The notes under the pieces: model-generated
What the model was told of the DNA's origin: nothing
Database searches by the model: none
Seen by the model: the letters and a program-made list of their open reading frames with translations, nothing else
Assembly: GCA_021324255.1 (NCBI GenBank)
Contig: JAJPJL010000124.1
Span: 1-56,953 of the forward strand
Source of the DNA: Bacillota bacterium
GTDB taxonomy: Bacteria; Sysuimicrobiota; Sysuimicrobiia; Sysuimicrobiales; Segetimicrobiaceae
Length of the DNA: 56,953 nucleotides
Reading direction: 5' to 3'
Position numbers and translations under genes: made by a program
Shown here: in pieces, positions 16,200-24,716 of the stretch
How the letters are laid out: each line of letters starts with the position of its first letter
How positions within the stretch are numbered: position 1 is the stretch's first letter

Positions 16200-16463
16200 T
16201 CAGCGTGCCTGGACCAGGAAACGAATGGCGGTCCGCTCTTCACCTTCGATCTCCACTTTGGTGAACGCCGGGATCGCGATGAGATCGATGCCGTTCGGGG
16301 CGACAAACCCGCGCGTAATGGCGATGGCCTTGATAGCCTGATTCACCGCACCGGCGCCGACAGCCTGAAGCTCGACCGATCCCTTCTCTCGCAGCACCGC
16401 AGCCAACGCGCCCGCGACGGCCTTTGGCTTTGAGTCGGCCGAGACTTTCAGGACCTCCCCCAT
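16200..16463 (-). CDS. spoVS: Stage V sporulation protein S (SpoVS)
   Basis: 87 residues, almost exactly the length of known SpoVS (86). Nearly the whole sequence matches the family: EVLKVSADSKPKAVAGALA, VELQAVGAGAVNQAIKAIAI, ARGFVAPNG-like TRGFVAPNGIDL and the IAIPAFTKVEIEGEERTAI end. SpoVS is an Alba-like nucleic-acid-binding protein needed for spore coat assembly in Bacillus, but it also occurs in non-sporulating Thermus, Deinococcus and deep lineages, so its presence does not prove sporulation. It is the first gene before the PRPP synthetase-like gene. Upstream (16490-16540) there is a TATGAT and an AGGAGTT...GGAAT pair that loosely resembles a SigH promoter. Confidence 0.97.
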   Translation of the reverse strand: MGEVLKVSADSKPKAVAGALAAVLREKGSVELQAVGAGAVNQAIKAIAITRGFVAPNGIDLIAIPAFTKVEIEGEERTAIRFLVQAR

Positions 16464-16557
16464 GCGGCCCGGCTCCTTCGCTCGCGGCCCACGGCCGTTC
16501 GCGCGCCCCTATTCCATCATACGGCGGGGAACTCCTTCAGGTGCCGCGCGGCGCGCG

Positions 16558-17307
16558 TCAACGAGGCGCCGCGCGGAGCAGGGTCCGCAGGCGGATCCCG
16601 TACACGATCGCCATGAAGTGGGGGATCGCAAGCTGACGGCCGAAGCGCCGCGGCTCCCGCACGAGACGGTAGCACCACTCGAGCCCCAACGTCTGCCAGA
16701 GGCGCGGCGCCCGCCGGGCCCGCCCCGTCCACACGTCGAGCGCGCCGCCGATCCCCATGGCGATCGGCACGCCGAGCGCGTCGAGGTGGCGGGCGAGCCA
16801 ACGCTCCTGCCGGGGCGCGCCCAGCCCCGCGAGGAGCAGCGTCGGCCCGGCCTCGCGAATCGCGCCCAGCACCACCCGGTCGGCGTCCGCCGCAAAATAT
16901 CCGTCGCGCGTGCCCACGACGTCGATGCCGGGATACCACGCACGGAGGCGATCGGCCGCGCCCGCGGCGACGCCCGGCCGGCCGCCGAGCAGGAACACCC
17001 GCCACCGCCGGCGCGCCGCCTCGAGGCAGAGCCGCGCCGCCAGGTCGATGCCCGGGACGCGCGACGGGAGCGGCCGTCCGAGTTGCCGCGAGCCCCAGAC
17101 CACGCCCACCCCGTCCGCGACCACGAGGGCCGCGCGCGCGAGCACGTCGCGGACGTCGTCATCGTGGCGCGCGCGCATGACCATCTCCACGTTGGCCGTG
17201 ATGATCAGGTGCGGCCCCCCGGCGGCGGCGAGCTCGACGGCCCGTGCGACCGCGCCGTCGAGATCGACGGGGTCGAAGCCGACACCGAGCACGTCCGTCC
17301 GGTTCAA
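16558..17307 (-). CDS. WecG/TagA/CpsF family glycosyltransferase (N-acetylmannosaminyltransferase-like)
   Basis: 249 residues of the GT26 family. Family blocks: VLGVGFDPVDLDGAV, HLIITANVEMVMRAR (the TxNxE/T motif), VVADGVGVVWGSRQLG with the catalytic-type Asp, LLGGRPGVAAGAADRL, and LGAPRQERWLARH near 165. Start is a TTG at 17307, overlapping the csaB stop as TTGA. These enzymes add N-acetylmannosamine or a related sugar to a lipid-linked sugar and commit it to teichoic-acid-like or secondary cell wall polymers. Its coupling to csaB and the DUF5693 gene makes a cell-wall glycopolymer role likely. Confidence 0.92.
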   Translation of the reverse strand: MNRTDVLGVGFDPVDLDGAVARAVELAAAGGPHLIITANVEMVMRARHDDDVRDVLARAALVVADGVGVVWGSRQLGRPLPSRVPGIDLAARLCLEAARRRWRVFLLGGRPGVAAGAADRLRAWYPGIDVVGTRDGYFAADADRVVLGAIREAGPTLLLAGLGAPRQERWLARHLDALGVPIAMGIGGALDVWTGRARRAPRLWQTLGLEWCYRLVREPRRFGRQLAIPHFMAIVYGIRLRTLLRAAPR

Positions 17308-18380
17308 GCGAGGAGCGCCACCTCGGCGGCCGGCGCGAGCCCGGCGCGCTCTCGGAGCTGTCCCGCCGCGGCGCGGAGCCGTGCGCGGACGGCGTCGCGG
17401 TCGTTGAACACCGCTTCGATCGCCGCCGCCAGCCCGTCCGCGCGCACCGATTCGGCGTCGGGCGGTGCGGGTTGGCCCAGCTCGTCGGCCAGGGCCACGA
17501 TCTTGGGATCGTAGGCGACCGGCACGATGGGGACGCCCTGCCCGGCGGCAAACACGAGCGCGTGGAGCCGCATGCCGACCATGAGGTCGAGCGTGCCGAT
17601 GAGCGCCAGCATCTCCCTGGGCCCGAAGCGCTCCCGCACGACGACCGCGCCGTCGCGCAGTTCGTCCGCGGCCTGTTCGGCGACCGCGGCGTCGTGCGGC
17701 CGGTGCATCGGCAACAGCACCCACTGCGCGCCAAGCCGCGCGCCCACGGTCTTGGCCGCGGCCACCGCCGCGCGGATCGCCGCCCCCGATCCCCACGCGC
17801 GGAGGGCAAGGCCAAACGCCGGCCGCGACCCCCACCGCGAGCGCACCGCGGCCGCCGCGGGCGACCACTCGGGGTCGAGGAGCCACGACGGATCGGCGCT
17901 GACCACGATCGGCGGCCGGCGCACCCCGAGCGCGGCGAGGACGGCCTTCGACGTGCGGTCCCGGAGCGTGACGAGATCGACGCGGTTCAGCACGTGCGCG
18001 ACGCCGGCGCGGACGGCCCGCCGGAGCGGGATCTCGACGCCCTGCGCGTGGACCGCCGTTCGGCCCGCGAGACGCCGGCCGAGACCCAGCACGCCGAGGT
18101 AGTACCAGGGACTCCGCCAGCTCGTGGCGTCCTGGAACAGGCTGCCGCCGCCGCAGAGCAACAGATCGGCGCCGCGGAGCGCGGCGGCGACCCGGCCGGG
18201 TGCCCCCCGCGCCACGGCGCGGACGCCATGGGTGCGCGCGGTGACGGCGGGATTCGCCGAGAGCACGGTGATCTCGGCATCCGGGCGCCGGTGCCGCAGG
18301 GCCTGCACGGTTCCGGCGAGCACCGCCTCGTCCCCCAGGTTGTCGTATCCGTAGTAGCCGGCGATGACGATCCGGCTCAT
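17304..18380 (-). CDS. csaB: Polysaccharide pyruvyl transferase CsaB
   Basis: 358 residues from the ATG at 18380 (MSRIVIAGYYGYDNLGDEAVL). The N-terminal GYYGYDNLGDEA and the later LLCGGGSLFQDATSWRSPWYYL and LVGMRLHALVFAAG blocks are diagnostic. CsaB adds pyruvate ketals to secondary cell wall polysaccharide, creating the ligand for SLH domains that anchor S-layer proteins. It overlaps the DUF5693 gene (ATGA) upstream and the wecG/tagA-like gene (TTGA) downstream, so the three act together. In-frame codons before 18380 overlap the upstream gene and are excluded. Confidence 0.95.
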   Translation of the reverse strand: MSRIVIAGYYGYDNLGDEAVLAGTVQALRHRRPDAEITVLSANPAVTARTHGVRAVARGAPGRVAAALRGADLLLCGGGSLFQDATSWRSPWYYLGVLGLGRRLAGRTAVHAQGVEIPLRRAVRAGVAHVLNRVDLVTLRDRTSKAVLAALGVRRPPIVVSADPSWLLDPEWSPAAAAVRSRWGSRPAFGLALRAWGSGAAIRAAVAAAKTVGARLGAQWVLLPMHRPHDAAVAEQAADELRDGAVVVRERFGPREMLALIGTLDLMVGMRLHALVFAAGQGVPIVPVAYDPKIVALADELGQPAPPDAESVRADGLAAAIEAVFNDRDAVRARLRAAAGQLRERAGLAPAAEVALLA

Positions 18381-20461
18381 GCCATGCGCGATGACCCGGG
18401 AGAGGCGCGGGGGACGCCGCCCTCGACGCTCGGCCCCCACCACCTGCGGGTCCACCACAGGAGCGCGACGAGGATGCCGCCGAGCGCCGAACCGATCGCC
18501 AGCGCGTACAGCGTGCGCATGAACGCGTAGACGAGGGGCGTGTGAATGTGCGAAAAGGAGTTGACGAGCCCGACCTGTCCGACCGCACCCACCATCGCCG
18601 CGGGCAGCACCCAGCGGCGCAGGCCGGCGGCCGCGAGCGCGAACGCCAGCACCATGAATGGGTCGCCGACGAGGTATTCCTTCGTCCGGGGCCGGGCGAT
18701 CAGCACGCGTTGCAGCACGATACGGCTCTTGAGCTCGAGCCCGCCAAGGGCGGGCAGTCCCGCGTTGCCCGTCCGGCCCAGGGCGAAGACCACACCGGTG
18801 CCGATGAGGATGAGCGCGATGCCGTACCCCAACAGGAGGGGCTGGCGGAGCCACGCGCGCAGCCGCGGCCACAGGGCGCCCTCAGGCGCGCCGCCCGCGG
18901 CAAGCAGCAGCCCGAGGACGACCACGGGGACGATGTGGGCCAGCTTGACCCCGAGAAACTCGCGCACTTCCATCATGAAGTCCCATTCGCTCAGCAGCGC
19001 GCCCATGACCAGCGCGCCGACGACGCTCACGAGGGACACCGTCCACAGCCCGGCCACGCCGCACGCGAACGCCCTCAGGCCGGACCGCACCGGCCCCGCC
19101 GCGGCGGCGGGCGCGCGGGCCCGGCGCGTGCCGGGCACGATCCACATCATCCCGAGCGTCGGGAACGCCAGGGCGGCGAGAAACGCGAGCAGCTCGCGCC
19201 ACAGCGTCACGTGGTGCAGCGCGAGGACGGCCACCGTCACGAGCGTGCCGGCGGCCACCGCGAGATGGAGCCCGGCGGTCGGGATCGGGCGCACGAGGAC
19301 GCCCCATACCTCGGCCGTGGTGATCGCCGTGACCGAGAGCGTGCCGAGCGCGGCGAGGCCAAACAGCGGCGCGGGCGTGGCCAGGACCGGCAACGGCACC
19401 GCCTTGCCGAGCTTGAAGCCGGCCTGTGTCAGCTCGTCGGCGATCGACTGCACGTAGTCCAGGTTGGTCTGCATCTCGTCAACGCCGGCGGCCGTGGAGA
19501 GAAACGGCCGGACGTACAGGATCCGCACGTTGCGCTCCCGGGCCGCGAGCACGAACTTGTCGCGCGCGTCCGCCGGCGTCGACGTCGCCAGCTCCTGGGG
19601 CGTCATGCTGAACACGCGAATCATCCGGGGGGCGACCAGCTGCGTCAGACCGTCTTCGCCCTTCTGCTTGCGCGTCGCCGTGAACGCTTCGATGCGCCCG
19701 AACGTAAAGCCGGACTGCTTGATCTCCGCGGCCACATCGGGGATCAGCGCGTCGTAGCCGAGCACCTGGTCGCGGTCGAAGATCAGCGTAAAGGCCTGCC
19801 CCGCGTCCCGCAGATCGGAGAAAAACCCGTCGAGCCCCCCGGGGGCCACATAATGGAAGTTCAACACGCGGAGTTCCGCGGCGAGTTCGTGCTCGTGCAG
19901 CGCCTGAATCGCGCCGGGGGGCACCCCGAGCGAGGCGTCCTCAACCTCCTGGCCCCGCGCGGCGATCTCGAGCACGGGTCCGCTGCCCTCGCGCAGCACG
20001 GCGTGGTCGGCCCCCAGCTGATCGGCGAACCCGCGCTGGACCAGTCGCAGGACGGCCGGATCGCCGAGGACGTACGTGCTGTTGGGATGGATCCGCCCTT
20101 GGCGCGCCAGGTCCAGCAACGGTCCCCCGACCGCGCCGGTGCGGACCGCATTCAGCACGTCGGTCCCGGTCATGTAGGAGATCATCCCGCGATCCGCGAG
20201 ACGCCGGAGCGACGCGGCGTACAGCGCGACGCCGCGGACGCCTCGCTCGTGTAACGCGCTGTAGAGCGTGCCGAGGTCCACACCGTCGCGCCGCGCCAGC
20301 GTCGCCCAGTCGTCGCCGTCGGCGGTGATCTCCACGGTGTGGTAGGCCCGCTCGACCTGGTACCGCAGCGCCAGGATGACAAAGGACGCGCCGATGCCGA
20401 GCACCGCGCAGACGGCGAGCGCGGTGTACCGCCGGAACATCGCTCGAACCAACGCGGTCAC
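18377..20461 (-). CDS. DUF5693 family membrane protein
   Basis: 694 residues. One N-terminal membrane segment (about 11-32) is followed by a large soluble part (about 35-350) with repeated sequence about TGTDVLNAVRTGAVGGPLLDLARQG, then at least eight hydrophobic segments from about 370 to 690. Proteins of this build are found next to csaB and wecG/tagA in many deep Firmicutes-like and Deinococcus-like genomes; the function is not known. The context suggests export, assembly or recognition of the pyruvylated wall polymer. Its ATG is 92 bp downstream of the DUF2993 gene and its stop overlaps csaB. Confidence 0.85.
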   Translation of the reverse strand: MTALVRAMFRRYTALAVCAVLGIGASFVILALRYQVERAYHTVEITADGDDWATLARRDGVDLGTLYSALHERGVRGVALYAASLRRLADRGMISYMTGTDVLNAVRTGAVGGPLLDLARQGRIHPNSTYVLGDPAVLRLVQRGFADQLGADHAVLREGSGPVLEIAARGQEVEDASLGVPPGAIQALHEHELAAELRVLNFHYVAPGGLDGFFSDLRDAGQAFTLIFDRDQVLGYDALIPDVAAEIKQSGFTFGRIEAFTATRKQKGEDGLTQLVAPRMIRVFSMTPQELATSTPADARDKFVLAARERNVRILYVRPFLSTAAGVDEMQTNLDYVQSIADELTQAGFKLGKAVPLPVLATPAPLFGLAALGTLSVTAITTAEVWGVLVRPIPTAGLHLAVAAGTLVTVAVLALHHVTLWRELLAFLAALAFPTLGMMWIVPGTRRARAPAAAAGPVRSGLRAFACGVAGLWTVSLVSVVGALVMGALLSEWDFMMEVREFLGVKLAHIVPVVVLGLLLAAGGAPEGALWPRLRAWLRQPLLLGYGIALILIGTGVVFALGRTGNAGLPALGGLELKSRIVLQRVLIARPRTKEYLVGDPFMVLAFALAAAGLRRWVLPAAMVGAVGQVGLVNSFSHIHTPLVYAFMRTLYALAIGSALGGILVALLWWTRRWWGPSVEGGVPRASPGSSRMA

Positions 20462-20553
20462 GGTGCCATCCGCGCCGCCGGCGCCGCGGAGTCCCTCGGC
20501 GCGCCGGCCGTCTCTCCGGTTCCGCTCCGCACGACTTCCCCCTCCGGGATCAC

Positions 20554-21297
20554 CTACGAATCACCGGCCGCCGCATCCACGATCAGCTCGCCGCCAGCCA
20601 CGGTCACGCCGGTGAGATGCAGCCCGAACGGCAGCACGCCCACGTCCAGCACGGGGTTGAGGGGCCTGAGCAGGCGGCGGACCATCGGCGCCGGCACCGG
20701 CACACCCGCGACGGTCATGTGATCGAGCACGAGATCGACGGTCCGCGATCCTCGCAGGACGAGCCGCCCGTCGCCGGCGGCGTGCACGGGAAGCCCGAGA
20801 ACGGCGATCGTGCCGGCGACGTGCAGGCGCCCGGGCTCAAGGCTCACGCGGGCGTCCCGGAGTTGCGGCTGCGCGTCCAGCAGGTCCTGGAGCGCGTCCT
20901 CGGACACGACGATGCGCGCGACGGCGGAACCGAGGCGGCGGATGGTGATGTCGCGCCCCGCGTAGAGGGCCGCCGCGTCGATCTGCACGCGGTCCAGGGT
21001 CGCATCGAGCGAGCGGACGCGCAGCGAGCCCACGCGGAGGTTCTGCGCGGCCACGGTGAGCGCGTCCATGCGCCCGGCCCAGAGCGCGGGCGGCCACGCG
21101 GTGACGTGGACCCGAACGCGCTCCGCGCCGAGCGTGCGAGCGAGCGCCATGTCCAGCGCCGCGGCCGCGATGGCGGGACCACCCGCGCTCGCCCCGATGG
21201 CCAGGGTCAGCACCGCAACGAGCGCCCACCACGCGCGGGAGACGCGGGCGCGCCGCCGGGGGTGCGCGGGCGCCGCGGCCGCTTCCCCGTGAGGCAT
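20554..21297 (-). CDS. DUF2993 (LmeA-like) exported protein
   Basis: About 247 residues from the ATG at 21297; another ATG at 21327 adds ten residues. An N-terminal Arg-rich stretch followed by a membrane segment (ALVAVLTLAIGASAGGPAIAAAAL) suggests an anchored or secreted protein. The rest matches the DUF2993 pattern: ITAWPPALWAG-like VHVTAWPPALWAGRMDALTV, then alternating beta strands (LRVGSLRVRSLDATLD, VSEDALQDLLDA), ending LHLTGVTVAGGELIVDA. The mycobacterial relative LmeA is a periplasmic mannosyltransferase helper that binds lipids. The specific role here is unknown. It follows prfB closely (38 bp to the nearer start). Confidence 0.82.
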   Translation of the reverse strand: MPHGEAAAAPAHPRRRARVSRAWWALVAVLTLAIGASAGGPAIAAAALDMALARTLGAERVRVHVTAWPPALWAGRMDALTVAAQNLRVGSLRVRSLDATLDRVQIDAAALYAGRDITIRRLGSAVARIVVSEDALQDLLDAQPQLRDARVSLEPGRLHVAGTIAVLGLPVHAAGDGRLVLRGSRTVDLVLDHMTVAGVPVPAPMVRRLLRPLNPVLDVGVLPFGLHLTGVTVAGGELIVDAAAGDS

Positions 21298-21335
21298 CCC
21301 GGTCCGGGACGCGTCCCCCGCAGGCATCCGCCGCC

Positions 21336-22500
21336 CTAGGGCCGCGCCGGCGGCGGGTCCCCGCCGCGCTCGGACGCGGCGGCGCCCACCTCGTCCGTCC
21401 CGGGGGACGGGCGGCGCGTGCGCAGGTACGCGTCGATGAACGGGTCCAGGGCGCCGTCGAGCACGGCCTGCGTGTTCCCGGTCTCCACGCCCGTCCGGTG
21501 ATCCTTGACCAGCGTATACGGGTGCAGCACGTACGATCGCAGCTGGTTCCCCCACGCCGCGTCGCGGTGCTCGCCGCGGATCGCGGACAGCCGCTGCTGC
21601 TGCTCCTCCTGGCTGCGTTCGAACAGCCGGGCCTGGAGCAGCTTCATGGCCGTGAGCTTGTTTGCGTGCTGAGAGCGCTCGTTCTGGCACTGCACCACGA
21701 TGCCCGTGGGCAGGTGCGTGATCCGCACCGCGGTCTCGACCTTGTTCACGTTTTGTCCCCCGGCGCCGCCGGACCGGTACGTGTCCACGCGCAGCTCGTC
21801 GTCCCGGATCTGCACCTCGGTCGGCTCGACTTCCGGGATCACGTCCACGAGCGCGAACGACGTGTGGCGCCGGTGCGCCGCGTCGAACGGCGACAGCCGT
21901 ACGAGACGGTGGACGCCGCGCTCCCCCCGAAGGTAGCCGTACGCGCTGGGGCCCGAGATGATGACCGTGGCGCTCTTGAGCCCGGCTTCTTCGCCGGGCG
22001 ACCTGTCGACGATCTCCGTCCGGTATCCGTGGGTCTCGGCCCACCGCAGGTACATGCGCAGCAGCATCTCGGACCAGTCCTGCGACTCGGTCCCGCCTGC
22101 GCCCGCATGCACGGAGAGAATGGCGTTGCTCGCGTCGTGCTCGCCCGAGAGCAGGGTGGCCAGCTCGACCCGGTCGAGCCGGCCGGCCACGGTCCCGAGC
22201 TCGCGTTCCACGTCGGCGAGGATGGCCGCGTCGTCGCCGGCGGCCAAGTCCACGAGTTCGCGCAGGTCGCGGACTTCGCGGTCGAGCCCGTTTAGCTCGT
22301 CGATGCGGGCGCGGAGCGCGGCGACATCCTGGGAGACGCGCCGCGCCGCGTCTTGATCGTCCCAGAAGCCCGGTTGCTGCATCTGCCGCTCGAGCGCGGC
22401 GAGGCGGGTGCGCTGGCGGGGAAGGTCAAAGATGCCTCCCGATACCTGCGAGGCGCTCCTGGTAGGTCTCGAGCGTGTGCTTGAGTTCCTCGACCGTCAC
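21336..22500 (-). CDS. prfB: Peptide chain release factor 2, made by programmed +1 frameshifting
   Basis: The gene is in two frames. A GTG at 22500 (GGGGG about 8 bases upstream) opens 24 codons ([24 protein letters not shown]) ending at TGA (22428-22426). A +1 shift at CTT-TGA-C enters the main frame, [22 protein letters not shown]. The full product is about 387 residues. RF2 features are the SPF stop-codon anticodon motif ([17 protein letters not shown]), which reads UGA/UAA, and GGQ in [11 protein letters not shown] for peptide release. Because the internal stop is UGA, the product controls its own synthesis. A good promoter lies at 22583-22610. The C-terminal tail after residue about 360 is Pro/Gly-rich and variable. 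Confidence 0.96.
22425..22440 (-). promoter_or_regulatory. prfB programmed +1 frameshift site
   Basis: Minus strand reads GGGAGG-CAT-CTT-TGA-C. The Shine-Dalgarno-like GGGAGG sits three bases before the CTT slippage codon, the same spacing as in the E. coli site (AGGGGG-UAU-CUU-UGA-C). The in-frame UGA is at 22428-22426. When RF2 is scarce the ribosome slips +1 onto UUU and reads on. Confidence 0.95.
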
Positions 22501-22582
22501 TACCCAAACCCCCACGTGATCACGTGTCCTGCGCGGGCTGCCCGCCCCCGGAGCCGCCTCGTTCCCGCGCGCACAGCAACTC

Positions 22583-22610
22583 ATTATAGCACTCACCACG
22601 GCGAAAGCAA
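22583..22610 (-). promoter_or_regulatory. prfB: Probable sigma-70 promoter for prfB
   Basis: Minus strand -35 TTGCTT (22610-22605), 16-bp spacer, -10 TATAAT (22588-22583) preceded by TGC, an extended -10. The start of transcription would be near 22576, giving a leader of about 75 bases before the GTG of prfB. It overlaps the last codons of the Lnt gene. Confidence 0.75.
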
Positions 22611-24716
22611 AAAACCGAGCGCGATGATCCCGACGCCGTGGGCGAGGGCCAGCGCCGGGATCTGGGCCCACCTCGTCCGGATGGCGCCGAACGCGAGCCC
22701 GGCGCAGCCGCTCCAGATCATGGCCTCCGCGCCGCGCGGGGACGCGGCCAGCATGCCCAGCACCGCCGACCACGCGACCGCCAGCCGCCAATTTCGCCAG
22801 GCCGCGGCGGCCTCGTAGACGAGGCCGCGGAGCCACCACTCAAAGGTCAGGCCGACCACGACGATCTGCACCGCGCCGCCGGCCCACCAGCCTCCGCGCG
22901 GCGCAACGAGCGCGACCCGCAGCCCCTGCGCCGCAAACGCCTCGACCACGATGCCCGCGATGCAACCCACCACGGCCAGCGCGACGGCCGCGGCCGGCAC
23001 GAACCCGGCCAGTCGCAGCCCCACGCCGTACCGCGACCGGCCCGCGGTGAGGAGCGCCGTTGCGGCCAGCGCCGCCAACACGGGCACCGGCAAGGGGACG
23101 CCCCAGACGGCGACGTCGGAGGTCGGCGCCTCCCCGAACGCCCACGCCGCGCCGGCAAGGGCTCCGAGCGGGGCCGCGGACACCAGCAGCAGGCGTGCGA
23201 ATCCCGCATCGGCCGCCGACATCGCAGGGCGCCGGCGACGAACGAGCACCAGCCCGAGCGCGGCGAGCGCGCCCCACGGGAGGTAGTCCCCGTACCGGGC
23301 GTACGGCGTCAACGCGGTCCTCGGTGTGACCGGCCACACGATCGCCCCGCGCGCGCCGAGCGGCAGGCGGGCGAGGACGCGGCCGCGGGGATCGATGATT
23401 TCGCTGATGCCGCTGTTGGCGGCGCGGAGCAGGTAGCGCCGCTGCTCGATCGCCCGAAACACCGCCGCGGCGGCGTGCTGCTCCGGCGCCGCGGGACCGG
23501 AGAACCACGCGTCGTTGGTGACGACCGCCAGCAGGCCGGCGCCCTCGAGCGCGGCGCGGCGCGTGAGCTCGGGAAAGACGCTCTCGAAGCAGATCGCGAC
23601 CCCGACGGGGCCGTACGGCGTGCGCAGCGGCATGACGGCGCGGCCCGCGCGCTCCCCGAACTCGGCGAACGGCACCAGGCGCACCTTGTCGTACCGCCCG
23701 AGGAGCGCGCCGGATGGTGAGAACGCAAACGCCGAATCGGTGAGGCCGCCCTCGAGGTTCGTCGCGATGAGGGCGACCGCGCGGCTCCGTGCGAGATGGC
23801 CGATCTCGGCGCGCGCCGCCGGATCGCCGGCGATGTCGCCGGGGAACGCCGTTTCGGGCCACACCACGAGCCGCGCCCCGCGCGCGGCGGCCGCGGACAC
23901 GAGCGAGCGGAGCACGCCCCACGCCGCGCCGCCGTCGCGTCGTGCGCCTGCCCACCGCACGGGCTCGTCCGGCTGGACGACGGCCGCCACGAGCGCCCGG
24001 CCCGCTCCCGGGGCAGGCGCATGCAGCACCGTCCAGCCCCAGGCGAGCGCGGCCGCGACGAGGCCGCCGGCCACGAGCGGGCCGATCCTGGCGCCGCGCC
24101 CGCTCAGCGCTTCCGCGATCGACGCGTTGCCGAGCACGACGATGAAGCTCACGCCCCAGATCCCCGCCACCGAGGCGATCTGCGCGGCGGCGAGGAGGCG
24201 GTGTTGCGACTCGCCCGCGAGCGCCCAGGGGAACCCGAGCGGGCCGTGGCTCCGGAGAAACTCAACCGCCACCCAGGCGAGTGGGAGCCAGGCCGCGCCA
24301 ACGGCGCCCCCGCACTCGCGCCGCGCCCACGCCGCGAGGCCCAGGGCGATGGCCGGAAAGACGGCGAGGAACGCGGCCGCCAGCAGCCACACCGGGGCGC
24401 CGAACGCGACGAGCCACCACAGCACGCCCCCGAACGCGACGAGGCCCCACGCATAGCCAAGGCGCACGCACACCGCGGGGGGGTGGGCCGCGGCGGCCAC
24501 GCCGAGCGGGACGAGCGCCACCCACGCCAGCCACCCGACGTCGTAGGGAGGAAACGCGACGGCGTAGGCCGCCCCGGAGACGAGCGCGGCAAGGAGCCAG
24601 GGCGCGGACACGCCGAGGCGCGCGGCAGCGACCCCGCCGGGGCGGTGCCGCGGGGTTCGGTGGGATGGATCCGGGGTGGGAGTGGTCGGGGCCGCCGGGC
24701 TACTCGCCCCGGCCAT
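22593..24716 (-). CDS. lnt: Apolipoprotein N-acyltransferase Lnt fused to a CPBP-like membrane domain
   Basis: 707 residues, about 200 longer than usual Lnt. Residues about 35-495 are Lnt: several membrane segments, then a nitrilase-fold domain whose catalytic triad is present, Glu in [10 protein letters not shown], Lys in [16 protein letters not shown] and Cys in [12 protein letters not shown]. Lnt adds the third acyl chain to lipoproteins, at the outer face of the inner membrane. Residues about 520-707 add six or so more membrane segments that look like a CPBP (CAAX/Abi) protease. Its EExxxR motif is EWWLRG (near 626), and the first histidine motif is missing, so it is probably not a protease. 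The ATG at 24716 overlaps secA by 17 bases; a later start is possible. Confidence 0.88.
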   Translation of the reverse strand: MAGASSPAAPTTPTPDPSHRTPRHRPGGVAAARLGVSAPWLLAALVSGAAYAVAFPPYDVGWLAWVALVPLGVAAAAHPPAVCVRLGYAWGLVAFGGVLWWLVAFGAPVWLLAAAFLAVFPAIALGLAAWARRECGGAVGAAWLPLAWVAVEFLRSHGPLGFPWALAGESQHRLLAAAQIASVAGIWGVSFIVVLGNASIAEALSGRGARIGPLVAGGLVAAALAWGWTVLHAPAPGAGRALVAAVVQPDEPVRWAGARRDGGAAWGVLRSLVSAAAARGARLVVWPETAFPGDIAGDPAARAEIGHLARSRAVALIATNLEGGLTDSAFAFSPSGALLGRYDKVRLVPFAEFGERAGRAVMPLRTPYGPVGVAICFESVFPELTRRAALEGAGLLAVVTNDAWFSGPAAPEQHAAAAVFRAIEQRRYLLRAANSGISEIIDPRGRVLARLPLGARGAIVWPVTPRTALTPYARYGDYLPWGALAALGLVLVRRRRPAMSAADAGFARLLLVSAAPLGALAGAAWAFGEAPTSDVAVWGVPLPVPVLAALAATALLTAGRSRYGVGLRLAGFVPAAAVALAVVGCIAGIVVEAFAAQGLRVALVAPRGGWWAGGAVQIVVVGLTFEWWLRGLVYEAAAAWRNWRLAVAWSAVLGMLAASPRGAEAMIWSGCAGLAFGAIRTRWAQIPALALAHGVGIIALGFLLSPW

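Noticed and set aside
16136-16306. N-terminal extension of the PRPP synthetase-like frame (57 codons)
   Set aside because: It overlaps spoVS in another frame and adds Arg/Ser-rich sequence before the conserved family start.
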